Below are positions 5,514 to 12,917 of a DNA stretch of 27,452 bases, in pieces; the stretch's first letter is position 1; the number at the start of each line of letters is the position of its first letter. The DNA is from an uncultured Peptoniphilus sp. (GTDB taxonomy: Bacteria; Bacillota; Clostridia; Tissierellales; Peptoniphilaceae): NCBI GenBank assembly GCA_946999425.1, contig CAMQDG010000014.1:1-27452 (forward strand), read 5' to 3'. A program made the position numbers and the translations under genes. The notes beneath the pieces were generated by a model. The model ran no database searches. It was not told the DNA's origin and saw only the letters and a list, made by a program, of their open reading frames with translations.

Positions 5514-8500
5514 TTATTTTTGTTCCAAAGTTCCAGCTTCATCATAACGAATATAGTTTTCGTATCTTTCTTTAGCATTCTTTTCTGCAATTTCATATAG
5601 AGCTTCTGCTCTTTCAGGGAATTTCTTTTTAAGTGAAGTATATCTAACTTCTCCGTCAAGGAATTCTCTGTATGGTCTTGTAGGTGCTTTAGAATCAAGA
5701 GTGAATGGGTTCTTTCCTTCTTCTTTAAGAGTTGGATTGTATCTGTATAGATGCCAATATCCTGTTTCAACTGCTTTCTTTTCTTCTTCAATTGAAACTC
5801 CCATACCTTTTCTAATACCATGGTTGATACATGGAGCATAAGCGATTATTAGAGATGGTCCCTTATAAGCTTCTGCTTCTTTTATTGCCTTTAGTGCATG
5901 GTTCTTATCTGCACCTATTGCTATTTGAGCAACATATACATAACCGTAAGTTGTTGCCATAAGTCCTAAGTCTTTCTTTCTAACTTCTTTACCTGCTGCT
6001 GCGAATTGTGCAACTGCTGCAGTTGGTGTTGATTTAGAAGATTGACCGCCTGTATTTGAATAAACTTCAGTATCTACAACAAGTACGTTGATATCTTCTC
6101 CAGATGCAAGAACATGGTCAAGTCCGCCGTATCCAATATCATATGCCCAGCCGTCTCCACCTAATATCCATTGGCTCTTCTTGATTAAGAATCTCTTTAG
6201 ACCCTTTAGATCATAGATTATATCGTCTGCTTCTTTATTTCCATAAGTTTTATTTAAAGCTTCTTCAACTTTTACTGCTGCTGCTTTAGAAGCCTTATAG
6301 TCATCCATTCCTTCAATCCATGCTTTAAATGCTTCGTTAGCTTGGCTATCAACATTTAATTCAATGAATTTTTCCATGTTAACTTTTATTAATTCTCTTG
6401 TTTGAGTTTGAGATACTGCCATTCCATATCCATATTCAGCATTATCTTCAAATAGTGAGTTTGCCCATGATGGTCCACAGCCATTTGAGTCTTGGCAATA
6501 TGGCATTGATGGTGCTGAACCACCCCAAATTGAAGTACAACCTGTTGCATTCGCTATACTCATTCTATCTCCAAATAGTTGAGTTACAAGTTTTACATAT
6601 GGAGTTTCTCCACAACCTGCACATGCTCCTGAGAATTCAAGGTGAGGCATAAAGAATTGTGAATTTTTAACATTGTTAGGTTCAAAGTTATCTTGTTTAG
6701 AAGTTACGCTCATGGCATAATCCCAGTTTTTAGCTTGAACTTCAAGTTCACCTTCATATGGAACCATAACTAAAGCTTTTTCCTTTGCAGGACATACTTG
6801 AGCACAGTTTCCGCATCCTGTACAGTCAAGAGGTGAGATTTGAATTCTATATTCAAAGTCGCTTGCTCCCTTACCCATACCTTTTTTAGTTTCAAAAGTT
6901 TCAGGTGCATTTGCCTTTTCTTTTGAGTCAAGTAAGAAAGGTCTTATAACTGCGTGAGGACATACAAATGAACATTGGTTACATTGTATACAATTTTCAA
7001 TTTGCCATTGTGGTACACTTACTGCAATTCCACGTTTTTCATAACGTGATGTACCTGCTGGGAATGTTCCGTCTTCCATGCCTATGAAAGTTGAAACAGG
7101 AAGTAAGTTACCTTCTTGTCTGTTTACAGGAATTAAAATCTTGTTTATGAATTCTGGAGCACCTTCAATTTTGTGGCCTTCTTCAACTTCAGAGTTTTTC
7201 CAAGATTCAGGAACGCTTACTTGGTGAAGTGCATCAATTCCTGATTCTACGGCTCTATAGTTCATGTTAACTATATCATCACCTTTAGCACCGTAGTCTT
7301 TAACAATAGCTTTCTTTAATAGATCTACTGCTTGGTCAATTGGCAGTACTTCAGAAAGTTTAAAGAATGCAGATTGCATTACCATGTTTGTTCTTCCACC
7401 TAATCCTATTTCAGCAGCGATTTTTGTTGCATTTATTGTATAGAATTTAATTTGATTTTCAGCAATATATTTCTTCATTGAGCCTGGTAGATGTTCTTCA
7501 AGAGAAGCATCATCCCAAGTAGTATTCATTAAGAATGTACCACCTTTTTTAAGGCCTCTTAAAAGATTGTATTGATATACATAAGATTGTTTTGAGCAAG
7601 AAATAAAGTCCATTTCACTTAATAGATAAGTTGATGTGATTCTATTTTTACCAAATCTTAAGTGAGACATTGTAACACCACCGGATTTCTTTGAGTCATA
7701 GTCAAAGTAACCTTGAGCGTACATATCAGTGTTATCTCCTATAATTTTAATTGCAGATTTGTTGGCACCTACTGTACCGTCTGAACCAAATCCCCAGAAT
7801 TTACATCTGATTGTTCCCTTTGGTTCTGTTGTAATAACTTCATCAATAGGAAGTGAAAGATTTGTAACGTCGTCTTCAATACCGATTGTAAAGTTATGTC
7901 TTGGATTTTCATCATTAAGGTGCTTATAAACTGCAAGAATATGAGATGGATTGGTATCTTTTGAACCAAGTCCATATCTTCCGCCTATAATTAGAGGTCT
8001 TTCTTTTTCATCATAATAAAGATCCCTTACATCAAGGTATAGAGGTTCTCCAATTGCTCCTTTTTCCTTTGTTCTGTCAAGAACTGCAATTTTCTTTACA
8101 GTCTTAGGCATAGCATTCATGAAATGTTCTTTAGAGAACGGTCTGTAAAGATGAACTTTTAATAAACCTACTTTTTCGCCTTTTGCTGTTAAGTAGTCAA
8201 CTACTTCTTCTATACATTCAGTAACTGAACCCATAGCTACTATAACTCTTTCAGCATCTTTTGCTCCGTAGTAGTTAAATAGTCCATATTTTCTTCCTGT
8301 TAAATCAGAAATTTTATTTAAATATTCTTCTGTAATGCCAACTACATTTTCATAGAATCTATTTGAAGCTTCAACTTCTTGGAAATAGATGTCCGGGTTT
8401 TGTGCAGTACCACGAATTTGTGAACCATTAGGATTTAAAGCTTTTTCTCTAAATTCTCTTAAAGCTTTTTTATCTACTAATTTTGCAAGATCGTCGTAAT

Positions 8501-9059
8501 CTAAAACTTCAATCTTTTGTACTTCGTGTGAAGTTCTAAATCCGTCAAAGAAGTGACAGAAAGGAACTCTTGATTTAATTGCAGCTAAGTGAGCAACTCC
8601 TCCAAGGTCCATAGCTTCTTGAACTGAACCTGAACAAAGAAGTGCAAATCCTGTAGCTCTTGCTGCCATAACGTCTTGGTGATCTCCAAAAATTGATAGG
8701 GCATGTGAAGCTAAAGCTCTTGCTGCAACGTGGAATACTCCTGGTAGAAGCTCTCCTGCGATTTTATACATATTAGGAATCATTAAAAGAAGTCCTTGTG
8801 ATGCTGTATAAGTAGATGTTAGTGATCCTGCTTGTAAAGCACCGTGAACTGCTCCTGCAGCTCCTGCTTCTGATTGAAGTTCTTTAACTAAAACTTCTTG
8901 TCCAAATATGTTTTTTCTTCCCTGTGAAGCCCAAGCATCAATATGCTCAGCCATAGGTGAAGATGGTGTGATAGGATAGATACATGAAACATCGCTAAAG
9001 GCATATGCCACGTGAGCGGCAGCTTCATTTCCATCCATAGTTTTAAATTTTTTTGCCAT
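5514..9059 (-). CDS. nifJ: Pyruvate:ferredoxin (flavodoxin) oxidoreductase
   Basis: 1181 aa, the full length of single-chain homodimeric PFOR. The enzyme oxidatively decarboxylates pyruvate with CoA to acetyl-CoA and CO2, reducing ferredoxin or flavodoxin, and is the central energy step of anaerobic fermenters. Domains in order are an N-terminal pyruvate-binding domain (YPITPSSPMAEHID near residue 30), a middle domain, and a gamma domain with WGFGSDGTVGANK near residue 420. A ferredoxin insert follows with two 4Fe-4S motifs, CIQCNQCSFVCP near 688 and CTGCGNCAQVCP near 748. Last is a TPP domain with CAGCGETPY near 811, GDGWAYDIGYGG near 973 and DTEVYSNTGGQSSKSTP. Cysteines for the proximal cluster (CAGC, and the Cys in APCINHG) are present. 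GGGAGGTTAT precedes the ATG. It has two candidate promoters, the distal one with a Crp/Fnr-type operator. Expected to be active. Confidence 0.97.
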   Translation of the reverse strand: MAKKFKTMDGNEAAAHVAYAFSDVSCIYPITPSSPMAEHIDAWASQGRKNIFGQEVLVKELQSEAGAAGAVHGALQAGSLTSTYTASQGLLLMIPNMYKIAGELLPGVFHVAARALASHALSIFGDHQDVMAARATGFALLCSGSVQEAMDLGGVAHLAAIKSRVPFCHFFDGFRTSHEVQKIEVLDYDDLAKLVDKKALREFREKALNPNGSQIRGTAQNPDIYFQEVEASNRFYENVVGITEEYLNKISDLTGRKYGLFNYYGAKDAERVIVAMGSVTECIEEVVDYLTAKGEKVGLLKVHLYRPFSKEHFMNAMPKTVKKIAVLDRTKEKGAIGEPLYLDVRDLYYDEKERPLIIGGRYGLGSKDTNPSHILAVYKHLNDENPRHNFTIGIEDDVTNLSLPIDEVITTEPKGTIRCKFWGFGSDGTVGANKSAIKIIGDNTDMYAQGYFDYDSKKSGGVTMSHLRFGKNRITSTYLLSEMDFISCSKQSYVYQYNLLRGLKKGGTFLMNTTWDDASLEEHLPGSMKKYIAENQIKFYTINATKIAAEIGLGGRTNMVMQSAFFKLSEVLPIDQAVDLLKKAIVKDYGAKGDDIVNMNYRAVESGIDALHQVSVPESWKNSEVEEGHKIEGAPEFINKILIPVNRQEGNLLPVSTFIGMEDGTFPAGTSRYEKRGIAVSVPQWQIENCIQCNQCSFVCPHAVIRPFLLDSKEKANAPETFETKKGMGKGASDFEYRIQISPLDCTGCGNCAQVCPAKEKALVMVPYEGELEVQAKNWDYAMSVTSKQDNFEPNNVKNSQFFMPHLEFSGACAGCGETPYVKLVTQLFGDRMSIANATGCTSIWGGSAPSMPYCQDSNGCGPSWANSLFEDNAEYGYGMAVSQTQTRELIKVNMEKFIELNVDSQANEAFKAWIEGMDDYKASKAAAVKVEEALNKTYGNKEADDIIYDLKGLKRFLIKKSQWILGGDGWAYDIGYGGLDHVLASGEDINVLVVDTEVYSNTGGQSSKSTPTAAVAQFAAAGKEVRKKDLGLMATTYGYVYVAQIAIGADKNHALKAIKEAEAYKGPSLIIAYAPCINHGIRKGMGVSIEEEKKAVETGYWHLYRYNPTLKEEGKNPFTLDSKAPTRPYREFLDGEVRYTSLKKKFPERAEALYEIAEKNAKERYENYIRYDEAGTLEQK

Positions 9060-9096
9060 AATAACCTCCCATAAATATACACATAACTACAAAGTA

Positions 9097-9125
9097 ATTA
9101 TAAAGCTAACAAATTCTTTTTGCAA
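9097..9125 (-). promoter_or_regulatory. Proximal nifJ promoter (P1)
   Basis: TTGCAA (9125-9120) - 17 nt - TATAAT (9102-9097) on the minus strand. The start would be near 9090, about 30 nt before the nifJ ATG, with a strong SD in between. Confidence 0.65.
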
Positions 9126-9165
9126 TTTTTAGGTTTTAACAATCGATTTCATTGCGTATAAAAAA

Positions 9166-9171
9166 ATTATA
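9166..9171 (-). promoter_or_regulatory. Distal nifJ promoter -10 (P2), activator-dependent type
   Basis: TATAAT at 9171-9166 on the minus strand with no recognisable -35 (CATAAA at 17 nt spacing). The predicted start is 9159. The Crp/Fnr palindrome replaces the -35 and is centred at exactly -41.5, the class II activator position. Confidence 0.55.
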
Positions 9172-9191
9172 TACTTTAAATTTTTTCTTTT

Positions 9192-9209
9192 ATGTGACAT
9201 ATATCACAT
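9192..9209. promoter_or_regulatory. Crp/Fnr-family operator upstream of nifJ
   Basis: ATGTGA-CATATA-TCACAT is a perfect 6-bp-arm palindrome matching the TGTGA-N6-TCACA consensus of the Crp/Fnr regulator superfamily. Its centre (9200/9201) is 41.5 bp upstream of the P2 start and about 110 bp upstream of the P1 start. The cognate regulator is not in the window; its signal (oxygen/redox, cAMP or other) cannot be told from the site. Confidence 0.65.
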
Positions 9210-9272
9210 TTACTGATATTCACATTATCCTTTGAAAAATTTGTGAAATTTAAAAGATTTTATTTTAATAAA

Positions 9273-9297
9273 TAAAAAAGGAGGATAAAATCCTCCT
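9273..9297 (-). terminator. Intrinsic terminator of ppsA
   Basis: On the minus strand AGGAGGAT-TTT-ATCCTCCT (9297-9279) followed by TTTTTT. It starts 19 nt after the ppsA stop codon and insulates the nifJ promoters. Confidence 0.85.
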
Positions 9298-9315
9298 AAT
9301 AAATTTATTAAATTT

Positions 9316-11649
9316 TTAAATTTCTCTAAGTTTATTTAAAATCATTCTTTGTTCAACAGATGCAATAAGTCTTCTTGTATATTCAACAGTGTCGGGATTT
9401 ACTGAAATAGAAGTTATTCCACACTCAACTAAAAATTCTGCAAGTTCCGGATATTGGCTCGGTCCTTGCCCACAAATAGAGCAAGTTATCCCTTTTTTCT
9501 TTGCAGCATTTATAAGAATTTTTAAGGCTCTTTTAACGGATTCATTTCTTTCGTCAAAATATCCCATATTATTAAGAACACCGTTATCTCTATCGGCTCC
9601 CATAACAAGTTGAGTTAAATCGTTGCTTCCTATGGAAAATCCATCAACTAATTCTGCAAATTCTTCAGCTTGAAAAACTACCGCAGGAACTTCAGCCATT
9701 ATCCAAATCTTAAAATTCTTAGATTGTTTTAGGCCTTCTTCCGCCATTATTTCTTTAACTTTAATAAGCTCTTCTGGAGTTCTTACAAAGGGAAGCATTG
9801 CTGTTACGTTTGTAAGACCATACTCTTCTCTTACTTTTTTTATTGCACGACATTCAAGTCTAAATCCTTCTTCATATTCAGGTGAAATATATCTTGAAAC
9901 TCCTCTCCATCCTATCATAGGATTTTCTTCAATGGGCTCAACTTCTTCTCCACCTTTTAATCCTCTAAACTCATTGGTTCTGAAATCACTCATTCTTACA
10001 GTTAAATTTCTCGGGAAGATTGCCTGAGCAACTTTTGAAATTCCCTCAGATAATTTTTCAATCATTAAGTCGCCCTGACCAGTCTTTACTAAATACATAG
10101 GATGGGCTCCTATCATATTTGTAAAAATAAATTCAGTCCTCATAAGGCCTATTCCATCAAATGGTAAATTTTTATACTTATTTATTAAACCTGGTTCTCC
10201 CAAATTCATATAAATTTTTGTAGCTGTAATAGGAGCACTCATTATTTGAACTGGAGAAACTTTAGTTTCTTCTGTTTTTTCTTCTTTTAAAACATCTCCC
10301 TCGTAAACAACTCCCCTTGTTGCATCAACAGTAACTAACATTTTATCTTTTAAAACATCAGTTGCATTTCTTGCGCCAACAATACATGGAATTTGAAGTT
10401 CCCTTGAAACAATTGCAGCGTGGCAAGTTCTTCCACCTTCATCTGTTACAACTGCTGCAGCTTTTTTCATGGCAGGAACCATATCCGGGTTTGTCATTTC
10501 AGTTACAAGTATGTCCCCTTGACTAACTTGATCTATTTCTTTTAAATTTTTAATGTTTCTTACTTTTCCTCTTCCTATTCCAGGACTTGCAGGCAAGCCT
10601 TTAATAAGGGCTTTTAATTTTTCTTGACTTATGCCTTCATTATTTTCTTCTTTTTTATTTTGAATAGTTGTAATAGGTCTTGATTGCAAAAAATAAAATT
10701 CATCAGTATCATTGTCAAAAGCCCACTCGGTATCTTGAACTTTGCCATAAATTTTTTCAATTTTTAAGCCCATTTCAATAAGTTTATTAAGTTCTTTTTC
10801 GCTCAAGCATTCTTTTTCAACATATTCGCTGCCTAAATAATTTTTTACATCTACATATTCTGTGCCCACAGTTTCTTTTTTCTTAACGACCATGGTGATT
10901 TTTGAAGCTATATTTTTTTCTATAACCTCTTTTGTCTTTTTATTTATAATATATTCATCAGGAGTTACAGATCCTGAAACAACTGCTTCTCCCAATCCCC
11001 AAGATGCGTTTATCATCATTTCATCTATATTGTTGTTTATAGGATTTGCAGTAAACATTACGCCCGCTTTTTTTGCATTAACCATTTTTTGCACTACTGC
11101 TGAAAGTTTTACATCAAAATGATCATAATGTTGTTTTTCTCTGTAATAAATTGCTCTTGAAGTCCATAGAGAAGCCCAGCACATTTTAACGTGTTTAATT
11201 AATTCTTCTTCTCCTCTTATGTGTAAGTAAGTATCTTGTTGACCTGCAAAAGATGCATCCGGTAAATCCTCTGCTGTTGCCGAGCTTCTAACTGCAACTT
11301 CCGGATCCGTCATAGATATGCTTTTTGAAAATTCTCTATAAGCTGATCTTATTTCTTCTTCTAATTCCGGTTTAATTTCAGCAGACATTATTTTATTTCT
11401 GATTTCCATGGAAATTTCATTTAAGGCATCAACATTGTCCACGTCTAAAGATTCAATTAAAAATTGAACTACATCATCAAGTTCAGCGTAATCTATAAAT
11501 TCTCCATATCCTTCTGCAGTTACACAAAATCCAGGAGGAACAGGCAAACCATTAATTGTCATCTCTCCTAAATTGGCACCCTTTCCACCTACTATTGACA
11601 CATCTTCTTTTTTAATTTCTTTAAAAAATTTAATAAATTTGTAATCCAT
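9316..11649 (-). CDS. ppsA: Phosphoenolpyruvate synthase
   Basis: 777 aa, close to the usual ~790 of PEP synthase, which converts pyruvate, ATP and water to PEP, AMP and phosphate via a phospho-histidine. The N-terminal ATP-grasp-like domain shows VGGKGANLGEM, VAVRSSATAEDLPDASFAGQQ (about residues 119-139) and GEAVVSG. The swivelling phospho-histidine domain has GGRTCHAAIVSRE with the catalytic His near 408. The TIM-barrel PEP/pyruvate domain has GLMRTEF, GSNDLTQLVMG and CGQGPSQYPEL near 728. The motifs favour PpsA over pyruvate phosphate dikinase, which is about 100 residues longer and has GGMTSHAAV. AAGGAGG precedes the ATG. It neighbours nifJ, the other pyruvate enzyme, in the same orientation but separated by a terminator. 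There is no terminator between the upstream CYTH operon and ppsA, so readthrough is possible. Confidence 0.93.
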   Translation of the reverse strand: MDYKFIKFFKEIKKEDVSIVGGKGANLGEMTINGLPVPPGFCVTAEGYGEFIDYAELDDVVQFLIESLDVDNVDALNEISMEIRNKIMSAEIKPELEEEIRSAYREFSKSISMTDPEVAVRSSATAEDLPDASFAGQQDTYLHIRGEEELIKHVKMCWASLWTSRAIYYREKQHYDHFDVKLSAVVQKMVNAKKAGVMFTANPINNNIDEMMINASWGLGEAVVSGSVTPDEYIINKKTKEVIEKNIASKITMVVKKKETVGTEYVDVKNYLGSEYVEKECLSEKELNKLIEMGLKIEKIYGKVQDTEWAFDNDTDEFYFLQSRPITTIQNKKEENNEGISQEKLKALIKGLPASPGIGRGKVRNIKNLKEIDQVSQGDILVTEMTNPDMVPAMKKAAAVVTDEGGRTCHAAIVSRELQIPCIVGARNATDVLKDKMLVTVDATRGVVYEGDVLKEEKTEETKVSPVQIMSAPITATKIYMNLGEPGLINKYKNLPFDGIGLMRTEFIFTNMIGAHPMYLVKTGQGDLMIEKLSEGISKVAQAIFPRNLTVRMSDFRTNEFRGLKGGEEVEPIEENPMIGWRGVSRYISPEYEEGFRLECRAIKKVREEYGLTNVTAMLPFVRTPEELIKVKEIMAEEGLKQSKNFKIWIMAEVPAVVFQAEEFAELVDGFSIGSNDLTQLVMGADRDNGVLNNMGYFDERNESVKRALKILINAAKKKGITCSICGQGPSQYPELAEFLVECGITSISVNPDTVEYTRRLIASVEQRMILNKLREI

Positions 11650-11667
11650 TAGAGCCTCCTTAATAAT

Positions 11668-11695
11668 ATTATAACACTTTTAAATAATATGTCAT
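11668..11695 (-). promoter_or_regulatory. ppsA promoter with extended -10
   Basis: ATGACA (11695-11690) - 16 nt - TATAAT (11673-11668), with TG one base before the -10 (TGTTATAAT). The predicted start is near 11661, so the leader is only about 12 nt and consists mostly of the SD AAGGAGG. Confidence 0.65.
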
Positions 11696-11700
11696 CATAT

Positions 11701-12243
11701 TTATTCTAAGCCCAAATCTTTTCTAAGCTCTGCAATGGATTTTGTTGTAACATTTTTTTTGTCAATTTTAAATTCTTCTAAAAGTTCATTTAAATCATTT
11801 TCATCTTTTAATTCAATTTCAAGATAAGGGCTTGGATATGAGTTTTTATCCCATGTATCGAAATCAAATCTGGCATTTTTGTAGGAGTAGGACTTTCTTA
11901 TTTTATAGCCCCTATTAAAAATATCAAATCCTATAAGTTTTAAAATACTTAACATTTCTTCTAAATTATCAAATTGTATTGTGTGTTCTAAACTTTGTCT
12001 TACCTTTAAATCTTTAACCTGTTCCTTAAAAGTAAGTTGGTAAATAATTTTATTTGTTATACTATTTAAGCTTTTCCTAATTCTAAAGTATCCTTTTTCC
12101 CTTTCTATTTTTAATTTTTCCGAATTAATTCTAATGTTTTCTTGTTCTTCTCTACCTAAAAATTTAGCACCTGAAGATTTAAGTTTTTCTTCAAGTGCAT
12201 CAAAATCAATTCCCAATATTTTTACTTCTAATTCTCGCTCCAT
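11701..12243 (-). CDS. CYTH domain protein (triphosphate tunnel metalloenzyme)
   Basis: 180 aa forming a single CYTH domain. The signature ExExK motif is at the N-terminus (MERELEVKI). Alternating charged strands follow: EREKGYFRIRKS, YQLTFKE, and YLEIELKDEN with the acidic metal-binding residues. Family members bind a triphosphate in a beta-barrel tunnel and hydrolyse inorganic triphosphate, thiamine triphosphate or nucleoside triphosphates; a few are class IV adenylate cyclases. The sequence does not tell which. It overlaps the metallophosphoesterase gene by 16 nt and is last in the nuclease operon, so the two are probably translationally coupled. No terminator is visible before ppsA. Confidence 0.8.
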   Translation of the reverse strand: MERELEVKILGIDFDALEEKLKSSGAKFLGREEQENIRINSEKLKIEREKGYFRIRKSLNSITNKIIYQLTFKEQVKDLKVRQSLEHTIQFDNLEEMLSILKLIGFDIFNRGYKIRKSYSYKNARFDFDTWDKNSYPSPYLEIELKDENDLNELLEEFKIDKKNVTTKSIAELRKDLGLE

Positions 12244-12917
12244 ATTTTTACCGCCTTAAAATCAATAAAATCACTGGAAACACATATAAATTGTGTTTCT
12301 TCAAATTTTCCTTCTACGACTTCGCTATGGCCCTCCCCATGTAGATGACCGTAAATACAAATAAAGGGTTTGTATTTTACAATTAATTTCCCCATTTCAT
12401 TTAATTCTTTGTCAGAATTAAATGGCGGGTAATGAACCATAGCAATAATTCTTTTTCCAGTTTTATCTTTAAAAGAGTTTTCCATCCTTAAAAGTTCCCT
12501 ATTAAATATCTTTAAATCTTTACTTTGAAATTCCCTTGAACTTTTATCAATCCATCCTCTTGTTCCGCAAATTGAAATATCTTTCCAATTAATACTGTTA
12601 TTATTTATAAATTCTATAGTCTTATATCCAAGTCCCTTTAATTTATTATTTGATGCCCACCAATAGTCATGGTTTCCCTTTGAAATAATTTTCTTTCCCT
12701 TTAATTTTTCGATTTTATCCAAATCATAGGTTACATCTTCTAAATGTAATGCCCAAGAAATGTCTCCAGGTAATAAAATTAAATCATCCTCTTTTATATT
12801 TTCTTTCCAAAATTCAAAAATTTTTTGTTCATGGTTTATCCACTTAGGACCAAATATATCCATAGGTTTTTCTCCACTATTATCCATGTGAAGATCTCCT
12901 ATTGCCCAAATATTCAT
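12228..12917 (-). CDS. Calcineurin-like metallophosphoesterase
   Basis: 229 aa. All metal-binding motifs of the family are present in order: GDLHM near residue 7, LPGDISW near 49, SKGNHDYWW near 79, MVHYPPF near 160 and IYGHLHGEGH near 190. The closest type I recognise is the COG1768 group of short cytosolic phosphohydrolases, whose substrates are not established. The WW after GNHDY is typical of that group. No signal peptide or membrane segment. The ATG overlaps the stop of the YhaN-like ATPase gene by 4 nt, and the gene overlaps the CYTH gene downstream, so it belongs to the same operon. It is distinct from the larger SbcD-like nuclease at the head of the operon. Confidence 0.82.
   Translation of the reverse strand: MNIWAIGDLHMDNSGEKPMDIFGPKWINHEQKIFEFWKENIKEDDLILLPGDISWALHLEDVTYDLDKIEKLKGKKIISKGNHDYWWASNNKLKGLGYKTIEFINNNSINWKDISICGTRGWIDKSSREFQSKDLKIFNRELLRMENSFKDKTGKRIIAMVHYPPFNSDKELNEMGKLIVKYKPFICIYGHLHGEGHSEVVEGKFEETQFICVSSDFIDFKAVKIWSEN

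Noticed and set aside
5456..9082. Several open frames of 60-130 codons within the nifJ region on both strands
   Set aside because: They are out-of-frame shadows of nifJ with low-complexity Leu/His/Lys-rich translations and no ribosome binding sites.
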